The position numbers and the translations under genes were made by a program. The notes beneath the pieces are model-generated. The model saw only the letters and a list, made by a program, of their open reading frames with translations, made no database searches and was not told the origin of the DNA. Positions 1 through 9,025 of a DNA stretch of 64,000 nucleotides are shown piece after piece; positions within the stretch are counted from its first letter, which is position 1; every line of letters starts with the position of its first letter. The DNA lies in assembly GCA_018240025.1 (NCBI GenBank), contig JAFEGM010000007.1:101047-165046 (forward strand), read 5' to 3'. Source of the stretch: Verrucomicrobiota bacterium (GTDB lineage: Bacteria > Verrucomicrobiota > Verrucomicrobiia > Chthoniobacterales > SZAS-18).

Positions 1-1583
1 CGCCCTTCCAGCAGCTCGGAAAAGCCGAGGATCGAGTTCATCGGCGTGCGGATTTCGTGGCTCATGTTGGCCAGGAACTCGCTCTTGGCGTGGTTGGCGG
101 CGTCGGCGCGGGCCCGCTCGACCGCCAGTTCCTCGTTCTGCCGACGCAGCGCCTCTTCCGCGCGCTGCTTCACGCGGTAGCGATTCCACAGCAGGAGCAG
201 ACCGAAAGTCAGCGCGATCAGTCCGACCACCAGCTCCTGCCGGTCGCGCTCCTGCCGCGCGATCTGCAACTGCTGGACTTCGCTCTGCGCATTCAAACGC
301 TCGATCTCGCGCTCCTTCTGCGCGGTGCGAAAGCGGGCCTCCAGCTCGGCGATGCGCTTGCGCGTCTCCACCCCGCGCAGCGTCTCGTTCGCCGCCGCCA
401 GCTTGTCGGCGTAGTCGAGCGCCTCGGTGGGCCGGCCGAGCCGCCGGTGCGCCCGCATGAGGGTGTCGGCCGCCGCCCGCACGCCGTCGGTCCGCTGCAT
501 CTGCTCGGCCAGCGCCAAAGCCTCGCCGGCGTAGGCGATGGCCCCGGCCAACTCGCCGCGCTCGAGCTGCACGGCTCCGAGGCTGTTCAGCGTCTTGACG
601 ATGCCCTGGCGGAAATTGAGCGAGCGATAGATGGACAGCGCCTCGTGGAACTCCGCGATGGCCTGATCGAGCTGGCCCATGGCCCGACGCGTCACGCCGA
701 TGCTCTCGTGCACCGCCGCCACGATCTCGGCCGAGGGAATCGCCTTTGCCGCCTCCATGGAGCGGGCCTGGGCCGCGAGGGCCGGTTCGTGCTCGCCCAG
801 CGCACTGAGCGCGTCGCCCGTGTTGTTCCAAAGGACAGCCACGACTAAATGGTCGCTCTTCGAGGCCACGGCTTCCGCCAGTCGATATTGATCGAGAGCC
901 TCGCGGTGCCGGTCCTGATGCCGCAGCGTGGTGCCGAGGTTGATCCGCGCGGAGACCACGCCTTCGGGATCCTGCCGCTGCTGCGCGACGTCGATCGCCT
1001 CCTGCAGGAAACGCACCGCGCCCGCATAGTCGCCGCGCGCATCGGCCAGATTGCCCAGCGAGTTCAGCATCTGCAGCTCGCGGGTGTGGTCCTTGGTCTT
1101 CCGCGCCAGCGCCAGCGCCTCGGTGTAGGGACGCTCCGCTTCGGGGTAGTCGCCCCGCGTGAAATGCAGTCGGCCGATCCAGACCAGGGCGGTGAGCACC
1201 TCGGCCTCCTGCCCGAGCGAGCGCGCGAGCTCCAGCGCCTCCTGTCGCGCCGTCAGCGACTCGGCCGTGCGGTTCAGGCTGAAGAGCACCGAGCCTTTCG
1301 CCTGCAGGACTTTCAATAGCGCCCCCCGATCCCCCAGCTGTCGCGCCAGGTCCTCGGCCGACGAGGCGTGGGTCAGCGCCTGCTCGGACTTGAGCTTGCC
1401 GCGCTGTTCGAGCAGCGCGAGCAGAGTGCCGAGGCGTTGGCGCGGATCGGCCGCGGCGGCCAGCCGGCTCTCCAATTCGGACAGCGGCGGCGTCGGGGTC
1501 TGCGCCCCCAGACCACCGCTCGCCAGCGCCAGCGCGAGCAGGCGGGCGACGAATGCGGCAAGCGGAGGGCGGTGCGACGACAT
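1..1583 (-). CDS. TPR-containing sensor histidine kinase, 3' end cut by window edge
   Basis: The frame starts at ATG 1583 and runs leftward out of the window, giving at least 527 residues. It opens with a secretion signal (about residues 1-27, ending near GLGAQT). Next come helical residues of TPR type (about 35-430) and one membrane helix (about residues 450-470, '[12 protein letters not shown]'). A short coiled coil leads into a HisKA domain. The H-box reads [16 protein letters not shown], with phospho-acceptor His near residue 509. The ATPase domain lies beyond position 1. The design suggests a periplasmic TPR sensor with a cytoplasmic kinase. It is divergent from the PadR gene, and no partner regulator is visible here. 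The ligand is unknown. Confidence 0.88.
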   Translation of the reverse strand, partial: MSSHRPPLAAFVARLLALALASGGLGAQTPTPPLSELESRLAAAADPRQRLGTLLALLEQRGKLKSEQALTHASSAEDLARQLGDRGALLKVLQAKGSVLFSLNRTAESLTARQEALELARSLGQEAEVLTALVWIGRLHFTRGDYPEAERPYTEALALARKTKDHTRELQMLNSLGNLADARGDYAGAVRFLQEAIDVAQQRQDPEGVVSARINLGTTLRHQDRHREALDQYRLAEAVASKSDHLVVAVLWNNTGDALSALGEHEPALAAQARSMEAAKAIPSAEIVAAVHESIGVTRRAMGQLDQAIAEFHEALSIYRSLNFRQGIVKTLNSLGAVQLERGELAGAIAYAGEALALAEQMQRTDGVRAAADTLMRAHRRLGRPTEALDYADKLAAANETLRGVETRKRIAELEARFRTAQKEREIERLNAQSEVQQLQIARQERDRQELVVGLIALTFGLLLLWNRYRVKQRAEEALRRQNEELAVERARADAANHAKSEFLANMSHEIRTPMNSILGFSELLEG

Positions 1584-1726
1584 GGGACGCGTGCCAGTTG
1601 GTAAGCCAGCGCGCCCGAGGCGTCGATGCCGGAGTGGCGGCGGCCCATCTGCGCCGAAATTGCGAGATACGCCGGCCAGGCCCCCGTCCTGTTGACGTTC
1701 CACAGGAGTTCCTGTGGACTGTCCAC
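1584..1726. promoter_or_regulatory. Divergent promoter region with overlapping palindromes, likely PadR operator
   Basis: This gap separates the kinase from the PadR gene. Just before the PadR ATG are two overlapping inverted repeats: CCACAGGA-GT-TCCTGTGG (1700-1717, perfect 8-base arms) and GTGGAC-T-GTCCAC (1714-1726, perfect 6-base arms). The second ends one base before the start codon. PadR proteins commonly autoregulate through palindromes near their own start, so this is the obvious operator candidate. The distance between the AGGAG inside the palindrome and the ATG is too long for a good ribosome site. The operator role is inferred. Confidence 0.5.
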
Positions 1727-2062
1727 ATGAAGGATGGCCGCACCGAACTCCTGCAGGGCACGCTCGACCTGCTCATTCTCCGCACGCTCAGCCAGCTCGG
1801 GCCGCTGCATGGCTTCGGCATCGCGCGACGGCTGGAGCAGGTCTCGGGCGACACCCTCAGCCTCAATCAGGGCACGGTGTATCCGGCGCTCGTGCGCCTC
1901 GAGCAGCGCGGCTGGATCACCTCGGAATGGGGCCTCAGCGAGAACAACCGCCGGGCGCGCTTCTACCGCATTTCCGCCGCGGGCCGGCGCCAGCTCAAGG
2001 AAGAGGTGGCGCAGTGGGAACGCGTGGCCGCCCTCGTCCGCAACGTCCTGACCGCCGACTGA
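1727..2062 (+). CDS. PadR-family transcriptional regulator
   Basis: The protein has 111 residues, starting at ATG 1727 ([18 protein letters not shown]). The frame stays open upstream, but similarity to PadR begins here. The winged-helix core is clear: the [10 protein letters not shown] opening, '[16 protein letters not shown]' for the recognition region, '[19 protein letters not shown]' for the wing, and a short C-terminal dimerisation helix. This is the short PadR-s1 size. It ends three bases before the ADOP permease gene, so the two are almost certainly co-transcribed. PadR regulators next to ADOP permeases are a recurrent pair in Acidobacteria and Verrucomicrobia. The effector is unknown. 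Confidence 0.93.
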   Translation: MKDGRTELLQGTLDLLILRTLSQLGPLHGFGIARRLEQVSGDTLSLNQGTVYPALVRLEQRGWITSEWGLSENNRRARFYRISAAGRRQLKEEVAQWERVAALVRNVLTAD

Positions 2063-2065
2063 GCC

Positions 2066-4768
2066 ATGAGCACGTTCCTCGCCAAACTCCGCGATCTCCT
2101 GCGCCGCCGCACCCGCACGGCCGAACTCGACGAGGAGATGCAGACGCATTTCGAGCTGCTGGTGGAGCAGCACCGCCGCGCCGGGCATTCGGAAGCGGAG
2201 GCGCGTCGGCTGGCCCGGCTCGCCTTCGGCGGCGCCCTCAGTACGCGCGAGGACGCCCAGCGGGCGCTGGGCTGGGAGACGCTCGAGTCGATCTTCCACG
2301 ATCTGCGCCTGGCCGCGCGCGGGCTGGCCCGACGACCCTTCTTCGCGCTCGGACTCGTCGCCATCCTGGCGCTCGGGCTGGGGGTCACGACGGCCATCGC
2401 CACGCTGGTGCGCGGAGTCCTGCTCGAAGCGCTGCCGGTGCCGCGGCCGCAGGAGCTGCAGCTGGTGCAAGGCCATCGCAATGAACCGCTTCGGGTCTCC
2501 GCTCCCACCGTGACGCGGCTGGAGCAGCATCCGCTGACGCAGGGCCGCGTCATCGCCTACAGTTCCTCGCCGCGGCTCGCGCTGCGCTTGGGCGACGGGC
2601 CGGCCGAACCGATCAATGTCCAGTTCGTCAACGGCACCTACTTCTCGGCGCTGCAGATCGCGCCGGCGCGCGGACGGCTGCTCACCCCGGCCGACGACGC
2701 GCCCGGGCAAGTCCAGGCGGTCGCGGTGGTCTCCGCGCGCTGGTGGCGGACCAAGCTGGCTTCCGATCCGGCCGCGCTCGGCCGAACCTTCCGGTTGAAC
2801 GGCGAGACGGTGACGATCGTAGGCATCGCCCCGGAGAGCTTCGCCGGCGTGGCGCTCGGCGACACGGTCGACGCCTGGCTGCCACTCGGCCTGATCGCGC
2901 CGCTGCGGGTCGAGCCCTCGGCCAGCATCGTCTCGAACGAGGACCACACGCCGCTGGAGCGCTGGCGCACCACCGACAATGTGATGTGGCTCAGCGTCCT
3001 GCTCCGGCAACCGGCCACGGGCCAGTTGCAGGGGGTCCTGGAAAGCTGCTGGCGACCGCAGTTGGAAGCCATTCAGGCGGTCATCGACGACGCTGGCGAA
3101 CGCGAGCGCTTCGCGCGCAACAAGCCGCGCTTCGTCTCCAGCCCGCAGGGCTACTCGAACACCCGCAACGATTTCCGCGCCGCCGGCCTGACGCTCTCGC
3201 TGCTGGTCGCGGCAGTCGTCCTCGTCACGGTCGCGAATTCCTCTACCCTCCTGCTGCTCCGAATGCTGGCCCGACGCCGCGAGATGGGCGTGCGGCTGGC
3301 CCTCGGCGCGGGCCACGGCCGGCTGGCGCGCTGGGCCATGATGGAAGCGCTGGTGCTTTCGGCCGCCGGCGGTCTCGCCGGGATCGCGCTCGGTGTCTGG
3401 CTCACCCCCATTCTGGCGACCTGGCTGGTGCCGAATGCGGCCGACGATCTGCCCGGCGTCGATGCCACCCTGCTGGCCGGGCTCGGCCTGCTCGTCGTCC
3501 TGCTCGGGCTCTTCCTCGGGGCCGCGCCCGCCTGGCTGATGACGCGCCTTTCGCCGCACGCGGTCATCCAGCAGCACGGCATGGGCGCGCAGGGCTCGCT
3601 GCGGATCGGCCGTTCGCTCATCGTCCTGCAGCTCGTGCTTTCCGTCCTGCTCGTCGGCGTGGCCGGCGCGCTGGCGCTCGACCTGCGGCGGGTACTCAGC
3701 ATTCCGCCGGGCTTCGCGCGAGAGAGCGTGATCACCACGTTCTTCGATCTGACGGCTGCGGGCATCCCGACCGAGCGGCACCGGGCCGTGCAGGAACGGC
3801 TGGCCGAGGCCGCGCGCACCTCGCCGCAGGTCCGGGCGGTGGGATTCGCCGCGCACGGCGCGCTCAGCGGCAGCATCTCGCGCAGCCGGATCTACTTCCG
3901 GGGCGAAGGCGTAGTACAGCAAACCGAAGGCACGCAGCGCGAGAACATCGATCCCGACTACCTCGGTGCCATGGGGGTGGCGCTGCTGCGCGGACGGAAT
4001 CTGACCGCGGCCGACGCTGCAGAAAAGGCCCCGCGCGTGGCGCTGATCAGCCAGACGCTGGCCCGGCAGGCCTTCGGCGCGGCCGATCCGCTCGGGCGGC
4101 GCTTCGGTTATGATGCGAACGACACCGAGAAGGACTTCGAGGTAGTCGGTCTGGTGGCCGATTCCCGCATCAACGGAGTGCGCTCCGACGCACCTCCCAT
4201 GTTCTACCTGCCGTTGGGCGCGGGCGAATCGCCCAGCTGTCTCGTGGTGCGCGTCGAGGGCAATGCGGTCGGCGCGCGCGAGGCCCTGGAGAAACGCATC
4301 GGCGCGGTCGAGCCGACGATCATGTACACCCGCTGGCTGACGTTGGAGGAGCGCACCCAGCGTTGGATCCGGAACGATCTCGCCACCGTCCGCCTGACCG
4401 CCGGTTTCGGCGCGCTCGCGACCGGGCTGGCCATGCTCGGCGTCCTCGGCGCGCTGGGGTATCTCGTGGCCACCCGCTCGCGCGAGATCGCGGTCAAGCT
4501 CGCCGTCGGCGCGCCGCCCAGCCGGATCTGGCGCGACGTCGTGCGCGAGGCCGCGGGGCTGGGGGTGATCGGATCCACCCTCGGCTTCGTCCTCGCCGCC
4601 CTCCTCCCCCGCCTGCTCAGCTCATGGATGCTGACCGGCCTGCGCACCGAGTGGCTGGCCCTCCTGGCCGCCGCGCTGGTCGGTCTGGCCGCCGCTGTCC
4701 TCGGCGGCCTGCTGCCCGCGCGCCGCGCGGCCCGGGTCAATCCGCTGGCCTTGTTGCGGGCGGAGTAG
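2066..4768 (+). CDS. ADOP-family ABC transporter permease (duplicated MacB/FtsX domains)
   Basis: The protein has 900 residues. It starts with a soluble head (about 1-75, 'ELDEEMQTHFELLVEQHRRAG'), typical of acidobacterial duplicated orphan permeases. The first membrane helix is near residues 90-115 ('FFALGLVAILALGLGVTTAIATLV'). A MacB-type periplasmic domain and a three-helix FtsX block (about 375-500) follow. A second helix, periplasmic domain and FtsX block (about 770-900, ending 'ARRAARVNPLALLRAE') repeat this order. No ATP-binding cassette gene is adjacent, as is usual for this 'orphan' family. Transport substrate and even transport activity are not established. It is coupled to the PadR gene upstream. 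Confidence 0.93.
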   Translation: MSTFLAKLRDLLRRRTRTAELDEEMQTHFELLVEQHRRAGHSEAEARRLARLAFGGALSTREDAQRALGWETLESIFHDLRLAARGLARRPFFALGLVAILALGLGVTTAIATLVRGVLLEALPVPRPQELQLVQGHRNEPLRVSAPTVTRLEQHPLTQGRVIAYSSSPRLALRLGDGPAEPINVQFVNGTYFSALQIAPARGRLLTPADDAPGQVQAVAVVSARWWRTKLASDPAALGRTFRLNGETVTIVGIAPESFAGVALGDTVDAWLPLGLIAPLRVEPSASIVSNEDHTPLERWRTTDNVMWLSVLLRQPATGQLQGVLESCWRPQLEAIQAVIDDAGERERFARNKPRFVSSPQGYSNTRNDFRAAGLTLSLLVAAVVLVTVANSSTLLLLRMLARRREMGVRLALGAGHGRLARWAMMEALVLSAAGGLAGIALGVWLTPILATWLVPNAADDLPGVDATLLAGLGLLVVLLGLFLGAAPAWLMTRLSPHAVIQQHGMGAQGSLRIGRSLIVLQLVLSVLLVGVAGALALDLRRVLSIPPGFARESVITTFFDLTAAGIPTERHRAVQERLAEAARTSPQVRAVGFAAHGALSGSISRSRIYFRGEGVVQQTEGTQRENIDPDYLGAMGVALLRGRNLTAADAAEKAPRVALISQTLARQAFGAADPLGRRFGYDANDTEKDFEVVGLVADSRINGVRSDAPPMFYLPLGAGESPSCLVVRVEGNAVGAREALEKRIGAVEPTIMYTRWLTLEERTQRWIRNDLATVRLTAGFGALATGLAMLGVLGALGYLVATRSREIAVKLAVGAPPSRIWRDVVREAAGLGVIGSTLGFVLAALLPRLLSSWMLTGLRTEWLALLAAALVGLAAAVLGGLLPARRAARVNPLALLRAE

Positions 4769-4825
4769 GATCAAGCAAGGCGCGGCGCGAAGCGGTCGTC
4801 GCTCGTCTGCTCCTCCACAAACCGA

Positions 4826-4844
4826 CCGCACTCGGAGCGTGCGG
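4826..4844. terminator. Candidate bidirectional hairpin between convergent genes
   Basis: A perfect 6-bp stem, CCGCAC-N7-GTGCGG, lies in the 99-bp gap between the convergent ADOP and SanA-like genes. It has no T tract, so intrinsic termination is only possible, not shown. Confidence 0.3.
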
Positions 4845-4867
4845 ACTACGCGCTCCTCCGCTCGAAA

Positions 4868-5566
4868 CTACCGCTGCGCCTGGCCCTTGACGGTGCCGAG
4901 GGCGAGATACGATTCGCGGCCCGCGACCTTGCTACCGCCGATCAGGATGGGCTCGCCCATGGTGCGGGGCTGGGTGCCGCTGACCACGTCGATCACCGCA
5001 GCGACGCGGGCGAAGCACTCGCGCACGAGGGTGTGGACGCCGCGGACCATGCCGACGTCCGGGGCGTCGAAACCGACGGCCTCGTAGCCATGAGCGCGGG
5101 CGAGGAAGATGGCGCGCTGGTTGTGGAAGCGCTGCGAGACGACGATGAAGCGCTGCTGACCGTAGATGGCGCCGGCCCGCACGACGGAATCGAGCGTGCG
5201 GAAGCCCTCGCGATCGAGCACCAGCCGGTTCCGCGGCACGCCGAGCTGCACCAGATCGTCGGCCATCATGGCCGATTCGTCGTAGTAGCGGCCCGAGTGC
5301 GAGCCACTCAGGAGCAGGAAGTCCACCTTGCCGCTTTTGAACAGTCGCGCCGCCGCCTCCATGCGGTTGGCGTAATGGAAGTTCGGGCCCCCGTTCGGAA
5401 TGCGGCGCGACGTCCCGAGCACAAGACCCACCGTGCGATGCGGCAGCGCGGCGAGGTCCGCGGTGCATTTGCCCCGCGTCGTCGCCATGATCCAGACCGA
5501 AGGCGCGACCAGCGCGGTCAGTCCCGCCACCAGCAGGATTACGATGAGCCGTCGAAAGCGCTTCAT
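4868..5566 (-). CDS. SanA/YdcF-family DUF218 envelope protein
   Basis: The protein has 232 residues with one N-terminal membrane helix (about 7-28). A DUF218 domain follows: '[23 protein letters not shown]' near residue 46, '[10 protein letters not shown]' near 83, '[17 protein letters not shown]' near 95 and '[11 protein letters not shown]' near 122. These match SanA, the E. coli protein linked to envelope barrier function and vancomycin exclusion, whose biochemistry is unsettled. The domain would face the periplasm. The start overlaps the end of yjbQ by four bases, so the two genes are translationally coupled. Confidence 0.88.
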   Translation of the reverse strand: MKRFRRLIVILLVAGLTALVAPSVWIMATTRGKCTADLAALPHRTVGLVLGTSRRIPNGGPNFHYANRMEAAARLFKSGKVDFLLLSGSHSGRYYDESAMMADDLVQLGVPRNRLVLDREGFRTLDSVVRAGAIYGQQRFIVVSQRFHNQRAIFLARAHGYEAVGFDAPDVGMVRGVHTLVRECFARVAAVIDVVSGTQPRTMGEPILIGGSKVAGRESYLALGTVKGQAQR

Positions 5567-5979
5567 TCGCCGATGATCTTGATCAGCACCCGCTTCCGGC
5601 GGGCACCGTCGAACTCTCCGTAGAAGATCTGCTCCCAGGGCCCGAAGTCCAGCCGGCCCTCGGTGATGGCCACCACCACCTCGCGCCCCATCACACTGCG
5701 TTTCAGATGCGCGTCGGCGTTGTCCTCATAGCCGTTGTGCGCGTACTGCGAATGCGGCTTCTCCGGCGCCAGCTTCTCCAGCCAGCGCTCCAGGTCTGCG
5801 TGCAGCCCGCGTTCGTCGTCGTTGATGAAGACGCTGGCCGTGATGTGCATCGCATTGACCAGGCAGAGCCCCTCACGCACCCCGCTGGTGCGGAGTTCGG
5901 CCTCGACCTGCGGCGTGATGTTCACGAAGCCACGGCGGCCTTCGATCTCGAACCAGAGCTCCTTGCGATGCGACTTCAT
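5563..5979 (-). CDS. yjbQ: YjbQ/UPF0047 family protein
   Basis: The protein has 138 residues, the full length of the family. Conserved blocks are '[18 protein letters not shown]' near residue 37, '[12 protein letters not shown]' near 88 and the C-terminal '[18 protein letters not shown]'. Family members have weak thiamin-phosphate synthase activity in vitro, and the physiological role is unclear. The family folds as a small cytoplasmic trimer with a conserved His-rich site. The gene lies between the LysR regulator (71-bp gap) and the SanA-like gene (4-base overlap), suggesting one minus-strand transcript. Confidence 0.93.
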   Translation of the reverse strand: MKSHRKELWFEIEGRRGFVNITPQVEAELRTSGVREGLCLVNAMHITASVFINDDERGLHADLERWLEKLAPEKPHSQYAHNGYEDNADAHLKRSVMGREVVVAITEGRLDFGPWEQIFYGEFDGARRKRVLIKIIGE

Positions 5980-6050
5980 CGTTCCCCACTGCTACACCAG
6001 CGCAGCCCGGCGGGAAGGGCGAAGGGCGCGCCAATCTCAGGAAAAATCGG

Positions 6051-6980
6051 CTACTTGCGCGCGCGGCGGCTGCGATTGAAGCCGCTCGCCACCGCTCCGG
6101 GCAGGGGCTGACGGAGAGTGGCGATGAACTGCTTCTGCGGCGCGGAGATGGGGCGATTGCGCCGGTAGATCAGGCCGAGCGGACGCCACATTTCGGCCGA
6201 TTCGATGTCGACCGCGGCCAAAATGCCGGTGCGCACTTCGTGGAACACCGCGGTCTCCGGCACGATGGAGATGCCATTCTCCACCTCGACGGCGCGCTTC
6301 ACGGTTTCGACATTGTCGACCTCCATGACCCGCTGCACGTTTACACCGGCGGAGCGCAGGACCTTGTCGACCGCCTTTCGCGTGGGGAGATCGGGCTCGA
6401 AGGAAATGAACCGCTCGCCCTCCAGTTCGCTGAGTTTGACGCGCCGGCGCTCGGCCAGCGGATGCTCCGGATGGCAGATCAGCACCATGCGGTCCTCCCA
6501 GTGTGTCTCGACGACCAACCCGCGCCGCCGCTGCGGATAGGCCACGATGCCGAGGTCGGCCGCGCCCTCCAGGACCTCGGCGTAGATCTGGGCCGAGCGG
6601 CGGTATTCCACCTGCAGAGCCACCTCGGGAAAGAGCGCGCGGAACTTCTTGAGATAGGGCGGCAGGTCGTGCAGTCCGACGCTGTAGATGGCGGCGACCT
6701 TGAGCGGCCCGGCGACCACGTTTTGCAGCTCGCGCAGACGCACGCTCAGACTGTTGTAGGCGTGCAGGATCTCCTTGCTGGCCTGCAGGAAGGCACGGCC
6801 TTCCTGCGTGACTGAGAAGTTGCGCTTGCCGCGCTCGATCAGCGAGACGTCGAAGGCGCGCTCCAGGGCGCGAATCTGCTGGCTCACCGCGCTTTGGGTG
6901 ATTTGGTTCAGCTCGGCGGCTCGCGAAAAGCTGGCGGTTTCCACCAGATCGCAAAACACCTTGAACGTCTCGATCTGCAT
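6051..6980 (-). CDS. LysR-family transcriptional regulator, CysL-like
   Basis: The protein has 309 residues starting at ATG 6980 (MQIETFKVFCDLVETASFSR). The helix-turn-helix covers residues 1-60 ('AAELNQITQSAVSQQIRALE'). The substrate-binding domain covers about 90-295, with 'GPLKVAAIYSVGLHDLPPYL' at its start. Divergence from yggS across 68 bp and a LysR-type inverted repeat in that gap fit autoregulation. The overall resemblance is to CysB/CysL-type regulators, but the effector cannot be read from sequence. A basic tail (NRSRRARK) closes the protein. Confidence 0.92.
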   Translation of the reverse strand: MQIETFKVFCDLVETASFSRAAELNQITQSAVSQQIRALERAFDVSLIERGKRNFSVTQEGRAFLQASKEILHAYNSLSVRLRELQNVVAGPLKVAAIYSVGLHDLPPYLKKFRALFPEVALQVEYRRSAQIYAEVLEGAADLGIVAYPQRRRGLVVETHWEDRMVLICHPEHPLAERRRVKLSELEGERFISFEPDLPTRKAVDKVLRSAGVNVQRVMEVDNVETVKRAVEVENGISIVPETAVFHEVRTGILAAVDIESAEMWRPLGLIYRRNRPISAPQKQFIATLRQPLPGAVASGFNRSRRARK

Positions 6981-7004
6981 GGGGATGGTGGTTTAGCGGC
7001 GTGA

Positions 7005-7050
7005 ATTAGTTCGTCTAATACAAGCGCCGGCCAGACGCAATTCTTCTAAT
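7005..7050. promoter_or_regulatory. LysR-type operator in the lysR-yggS intergenic region
   Basis: ATTAG-N5-CTAAT (7005-7019) is an inverted repeat of the T-N11-A type bound by LysR regulators. The 10-mer TTCGTCTAAT (7010-7019) recurs as TTCTTCTAAT at 7041-7050, 31 bp away, running into the yggS start codon. A full site plus a phased half-site is the classic LysR arrangement. Binding is inferred. Confidence 0.5.
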
Positions 7051-7747
7051 GAGCAGCCTCGCCGATCGCTTTGCCGAGATCCGCAGTCGGATGGAGTCCG
7101 CCGCCGCGCGGGCCGGTCGGAAGGCCGGTGAAATCGAGCTGGTCGCAGTCTCCAAAAAGCAGCCGGCCGAGGCCCTGCGCGCCGCCTTCGAAGAGGCCGG
7201 CCAGACCCTCTTCGGCGAGAGCCGGCTGCAGGAAGCGCGCGCCAAGCAGCCCGAGCTGCCCGGCCGGCTGCGCTGGCATTTCATCGGCCACCTGCAGAAG
7301 AACAAGATCCGCGCCGCGCTGCCGCATTTCGAGCTCTTCCACGGCCTGGAGTCGCTCGACACCGCGCAGCAGTTCCAGCGGATCGCAGCCGAGGAAGGCC
7401 TGCTGCCGCGGGTCCTGCTGGAGGTCAACGTGGCCGGCGAGGCTTCCAAATTCGGCTTCCAGCCCGCGGCGCTGCCCGGCCAGCTCGAGGCTCTGCTGGC
7501 GCTGGACCGGCTCTCCATCGAGGGCCTGATGTGCATCCCGCCGCCCGTGGCCAAGGCGGAGGACGCGCGGCGCTACTTCGTGGCCCTGCGCGAGCTGCGC
7601 GACCGCCTTCAGAGTGAGGCGCGCTTTGGCCTGCCCATCCTTTCCATGGGCATGAGCGGCGATTTCGAGGTCGCCATCGAGGAGGGCGCGACGCACGTGC
7701 GGGTGGGCACGGCGCTGTTTGGGGAAAGGAAGAAGGAAGAAGGCTGA
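7049..7747 (+). CDS. yggS: YggS/PROSC-family PLP homeostasis protein
   Basis: The protein has 232 residues starting at ATG 7049. The family's single-domain alanine-racemase-like barrel is complete. PLP would bind Lys36 in 'LVAVSKKQP'. Other family blocks are 'LFGESRLQEARAK', 'RLRWHFIGHLQKNKIR', 'LLEVNVAGEASKFGF', 'IEGLMCIPP' and the phosphate-binding 'LSMGMSGDFEVAIEEGATHVRVGTALFG' region near the C-terminus. Family members buffer pyridoxal phosphate and have no known enzyme activity. The last codons lie inside a GA-rich inverted repeat, giving an odd KKEEG tail. No Shine-Dalgarno sequence is evident. Confidence 0.95.
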   Translation: MSSLADRFAEIRSRMESAAARAGRKAGEIELVAVSKKQPAEALRAAFEEAGQTLFGESRLQEARAKQPELPGRLRWHFIGHLQKNKIRAALPHFELFHGLESLDTAQQFQRIAAEEGLLPRVLLEVNVAGEASKFGFQPAALPGQLEALLALDRLSIEGLMCIPPPVAKAEDARRYFVALRELRDRLQSEARFGLPILSMGMSGDFEVAIEEGATHVRVGTALFGERKKEEG

Positions 7748-7847
7748 AGGAAGAAGGGCGCGCTGGGAGCGCGCCTTCAAAACGCACATCGTTTGCATTT
7801 TGTCGGCAGCCCCGGCACCTTCATGCTTCCTCCTTCAGCCTTCTTCC
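7735..7847. repeat. 22-bp inverted repeat enclosing a GC-rich hairpin
   Basis: The left arm (7735-7756, core GGCTGAAGGAAGAAG) and right arm (7826-7847) are reverse complements at 21 of 22 positions. The left arm contains the yggS stop codon. Between them sits a perfect 8-bp hairpin, GGCGCGCT-GGG-AGCGCGCC (7757-7775), followed by TTCAAAAC. The structure could act as a terminator or RNA-stability element after yggS. Related GA-rich sequence lies at 35798-35827. Confidence 0.6.
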
Positions 7848-7851
7848 CTCC

Positions 7852-8280
7852 TTGCGCGGTTCCCCTCTCCTTCGTGCGCTCCTGCTTCTGCTGGGGCTGG
7901 GACTCTTCGCGCTGCCGCTTTGGCGGCTGACGCGGCCGGAGGTGGCGTCGAAGACGACGGAATCGCCGGAGAGTGCCGCGACCGTCGAGCCGCTGGAGCT
8001 GAGGGCGACCTTTCTGCCGGGACCGCCGGCGGAGTTCGAGGTGCGGCATTTGGGCAAGCCCGTCTGGAAAGTGTCGGGCGCGGAGCAGGCGGCCTCGGGC
8101 CCGCTACGCCTGCCGTTTCCGGCCGAGGGGATCGACCTCGAGCTGATCGGCCGCTGGCCGCCGGGTCAGGCCAACGGCGCGGTCCGGCTGGGGGTCGTGC
8201 GGGCAGGCGCGCCGGTGGTCGAGCGGGTGGCCTGGACCAAACCGGATGGCACGCTCAGCGAAGTCCTCACCTTCCCCTAG
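7852..8280 (+). CDS. Small membrane-anchored protein of unknown function
   Basis: The protein has 142 residues, with a TTG start at 7852 chosen because it precedes the hydrophobic segment directly (RGSPLLRALLLLLGLGLFALPLW). No ATG lies in frame nearby. One N-terminal membrane helix is followed by an extracytoplasmic beta-rich domain of about 100 residues ('LELRATFLPGPPAEFEVRHLG'). I do not recognise the family. The stop codon is one base before the ATG of the ABC ATPase, so the genes are probably co-translated and functionally linked. The start and exact function are uncertain. Confidence 0.65.
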   Translation: MRGSPLLRALLLLLGLGLFALPLWRLTRPEVASKTTESPESAATVEPLELRATFLPGPPAEFEVRHLGKPVWKVSGAEQAASGPLRLPFPAEGIDLELIGRWPPGQANGAVRLGVVRAGAPVVERVAWTKPDGTLSEVLTFP

Positions 8281-8281
8281 C

Positions 8282-9025
8282 ATGGCGCACCATCGGCTCG
8301 AAGTGCGGGACCTGACGGTCTCCTACCAGCGCATTCCGGCGCTGCACCACCTGGAGTTCGACCTGCCCTGCGGCAGCTGCGTGGCGCTGGTGGGGCCGAA
8401 CGGCGCGGGCAAGACCACGCTGCTCAAGGCCCTCGCCGGGCTGCTGCCGGCGGAGACCGGGACGATCGTCTTTCGCGGGCACGAGAAGGGCAATCGGGCC
8501 CACGACACCGCCTATCTTCCGCAGCGCGAGGACGTGGACTGGGACTTCCCGGTGACGGTCCGCGCGCTGGTCGAGATGGGCCGCTACGCGCGGCTCGGGC
8601 TCTGGGGGCGTTTCGGCCCGGCGGACGAGCAGGCCGTGGATCGCGCGCTGGCCGCCGTCGATCTGCAGCCCTTCGCCGCGCGGCAGATCAGCGCGCTCAG
8701 CGGCGGCCAGCAGCAGCGCGCCTTCCTGGCCCGTTCGCTCGCGCAGGAGGCCCACGTGATCCTGCTGGATGAGCCGTTCACCGGGCTCGATGCCACCTCC
8801 AGCGCGCAACTCGGCCGCACCCTGCGTCGTCTCGCCAGCGAGGGGCGGCTCGTCATCGCCTCGCATCACGATCTCGCCAGCGTGCCGGAGCTCTTCGATC
8901 AGGTCGTCCTGCTGAACGGCGAGCTCATCGCCGCGGGACCGGTGGCCGAGGTGCTGACGCGCGAGCATCTCGACCGGGCGTATCAGACCGGCGTCTTTGC
9001 CGGGCCGGCGGCGCATCGGCATTGA
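8282..9025 (+). CDS. Metal-type ABC transporter ATP-binding protein, no permease adjacent
   Basis: The protein has 247 residues from ATG 8282. It is a standard ABC ATPase: Walker A GPNGAGKTT near residue 39, Q-loop 'AYLPQREDVDWDFPVTV' near 80, signature LSGGQQQR near 140, Walker B VILLDEP near 160, and H-loop 'VIASHHD' near 195. The Q-loop 'VDWDFPVTV' and the closing 'LTREHLDRAYQTG' match ATPases of Mn/Zn/Fe uptake systems (MntB/ZnuC/SitB type). The usual membrane permease and substrate-binding genes do not follow; glgC does. It either works with components encoded elsewhere or has lost its operon. Confidence 0.9.
   Translation: MAHHRLEVRDLTVSYQRIPALHHLEFDLPCGSCVALVGPNGAGKTTLLKALAGLLPAETGTIVFRGHEKGNRAHDTAYLPQREDVDWDFPVTVRALVEMGRYARLGLWGRFGPADEQAVDRALAAVDLQPFAARQISALSGGQQQRAFLARSLAQEAHVILLDEPFTGLDATSSAQLGRTLRRLASEGRLVIASHHDLASVPELFDQVVLLNGELIAAGPVAEVLTREHLDRAYQTGVFAGPAAHRH

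Noticed and set aside
1373..3922. Open frame of 849 codons on the minus strand opposite PadR and the ADOP permease
   Set aside because: Low-complexity Arg-rich translation opposite two clear genes; no domain.
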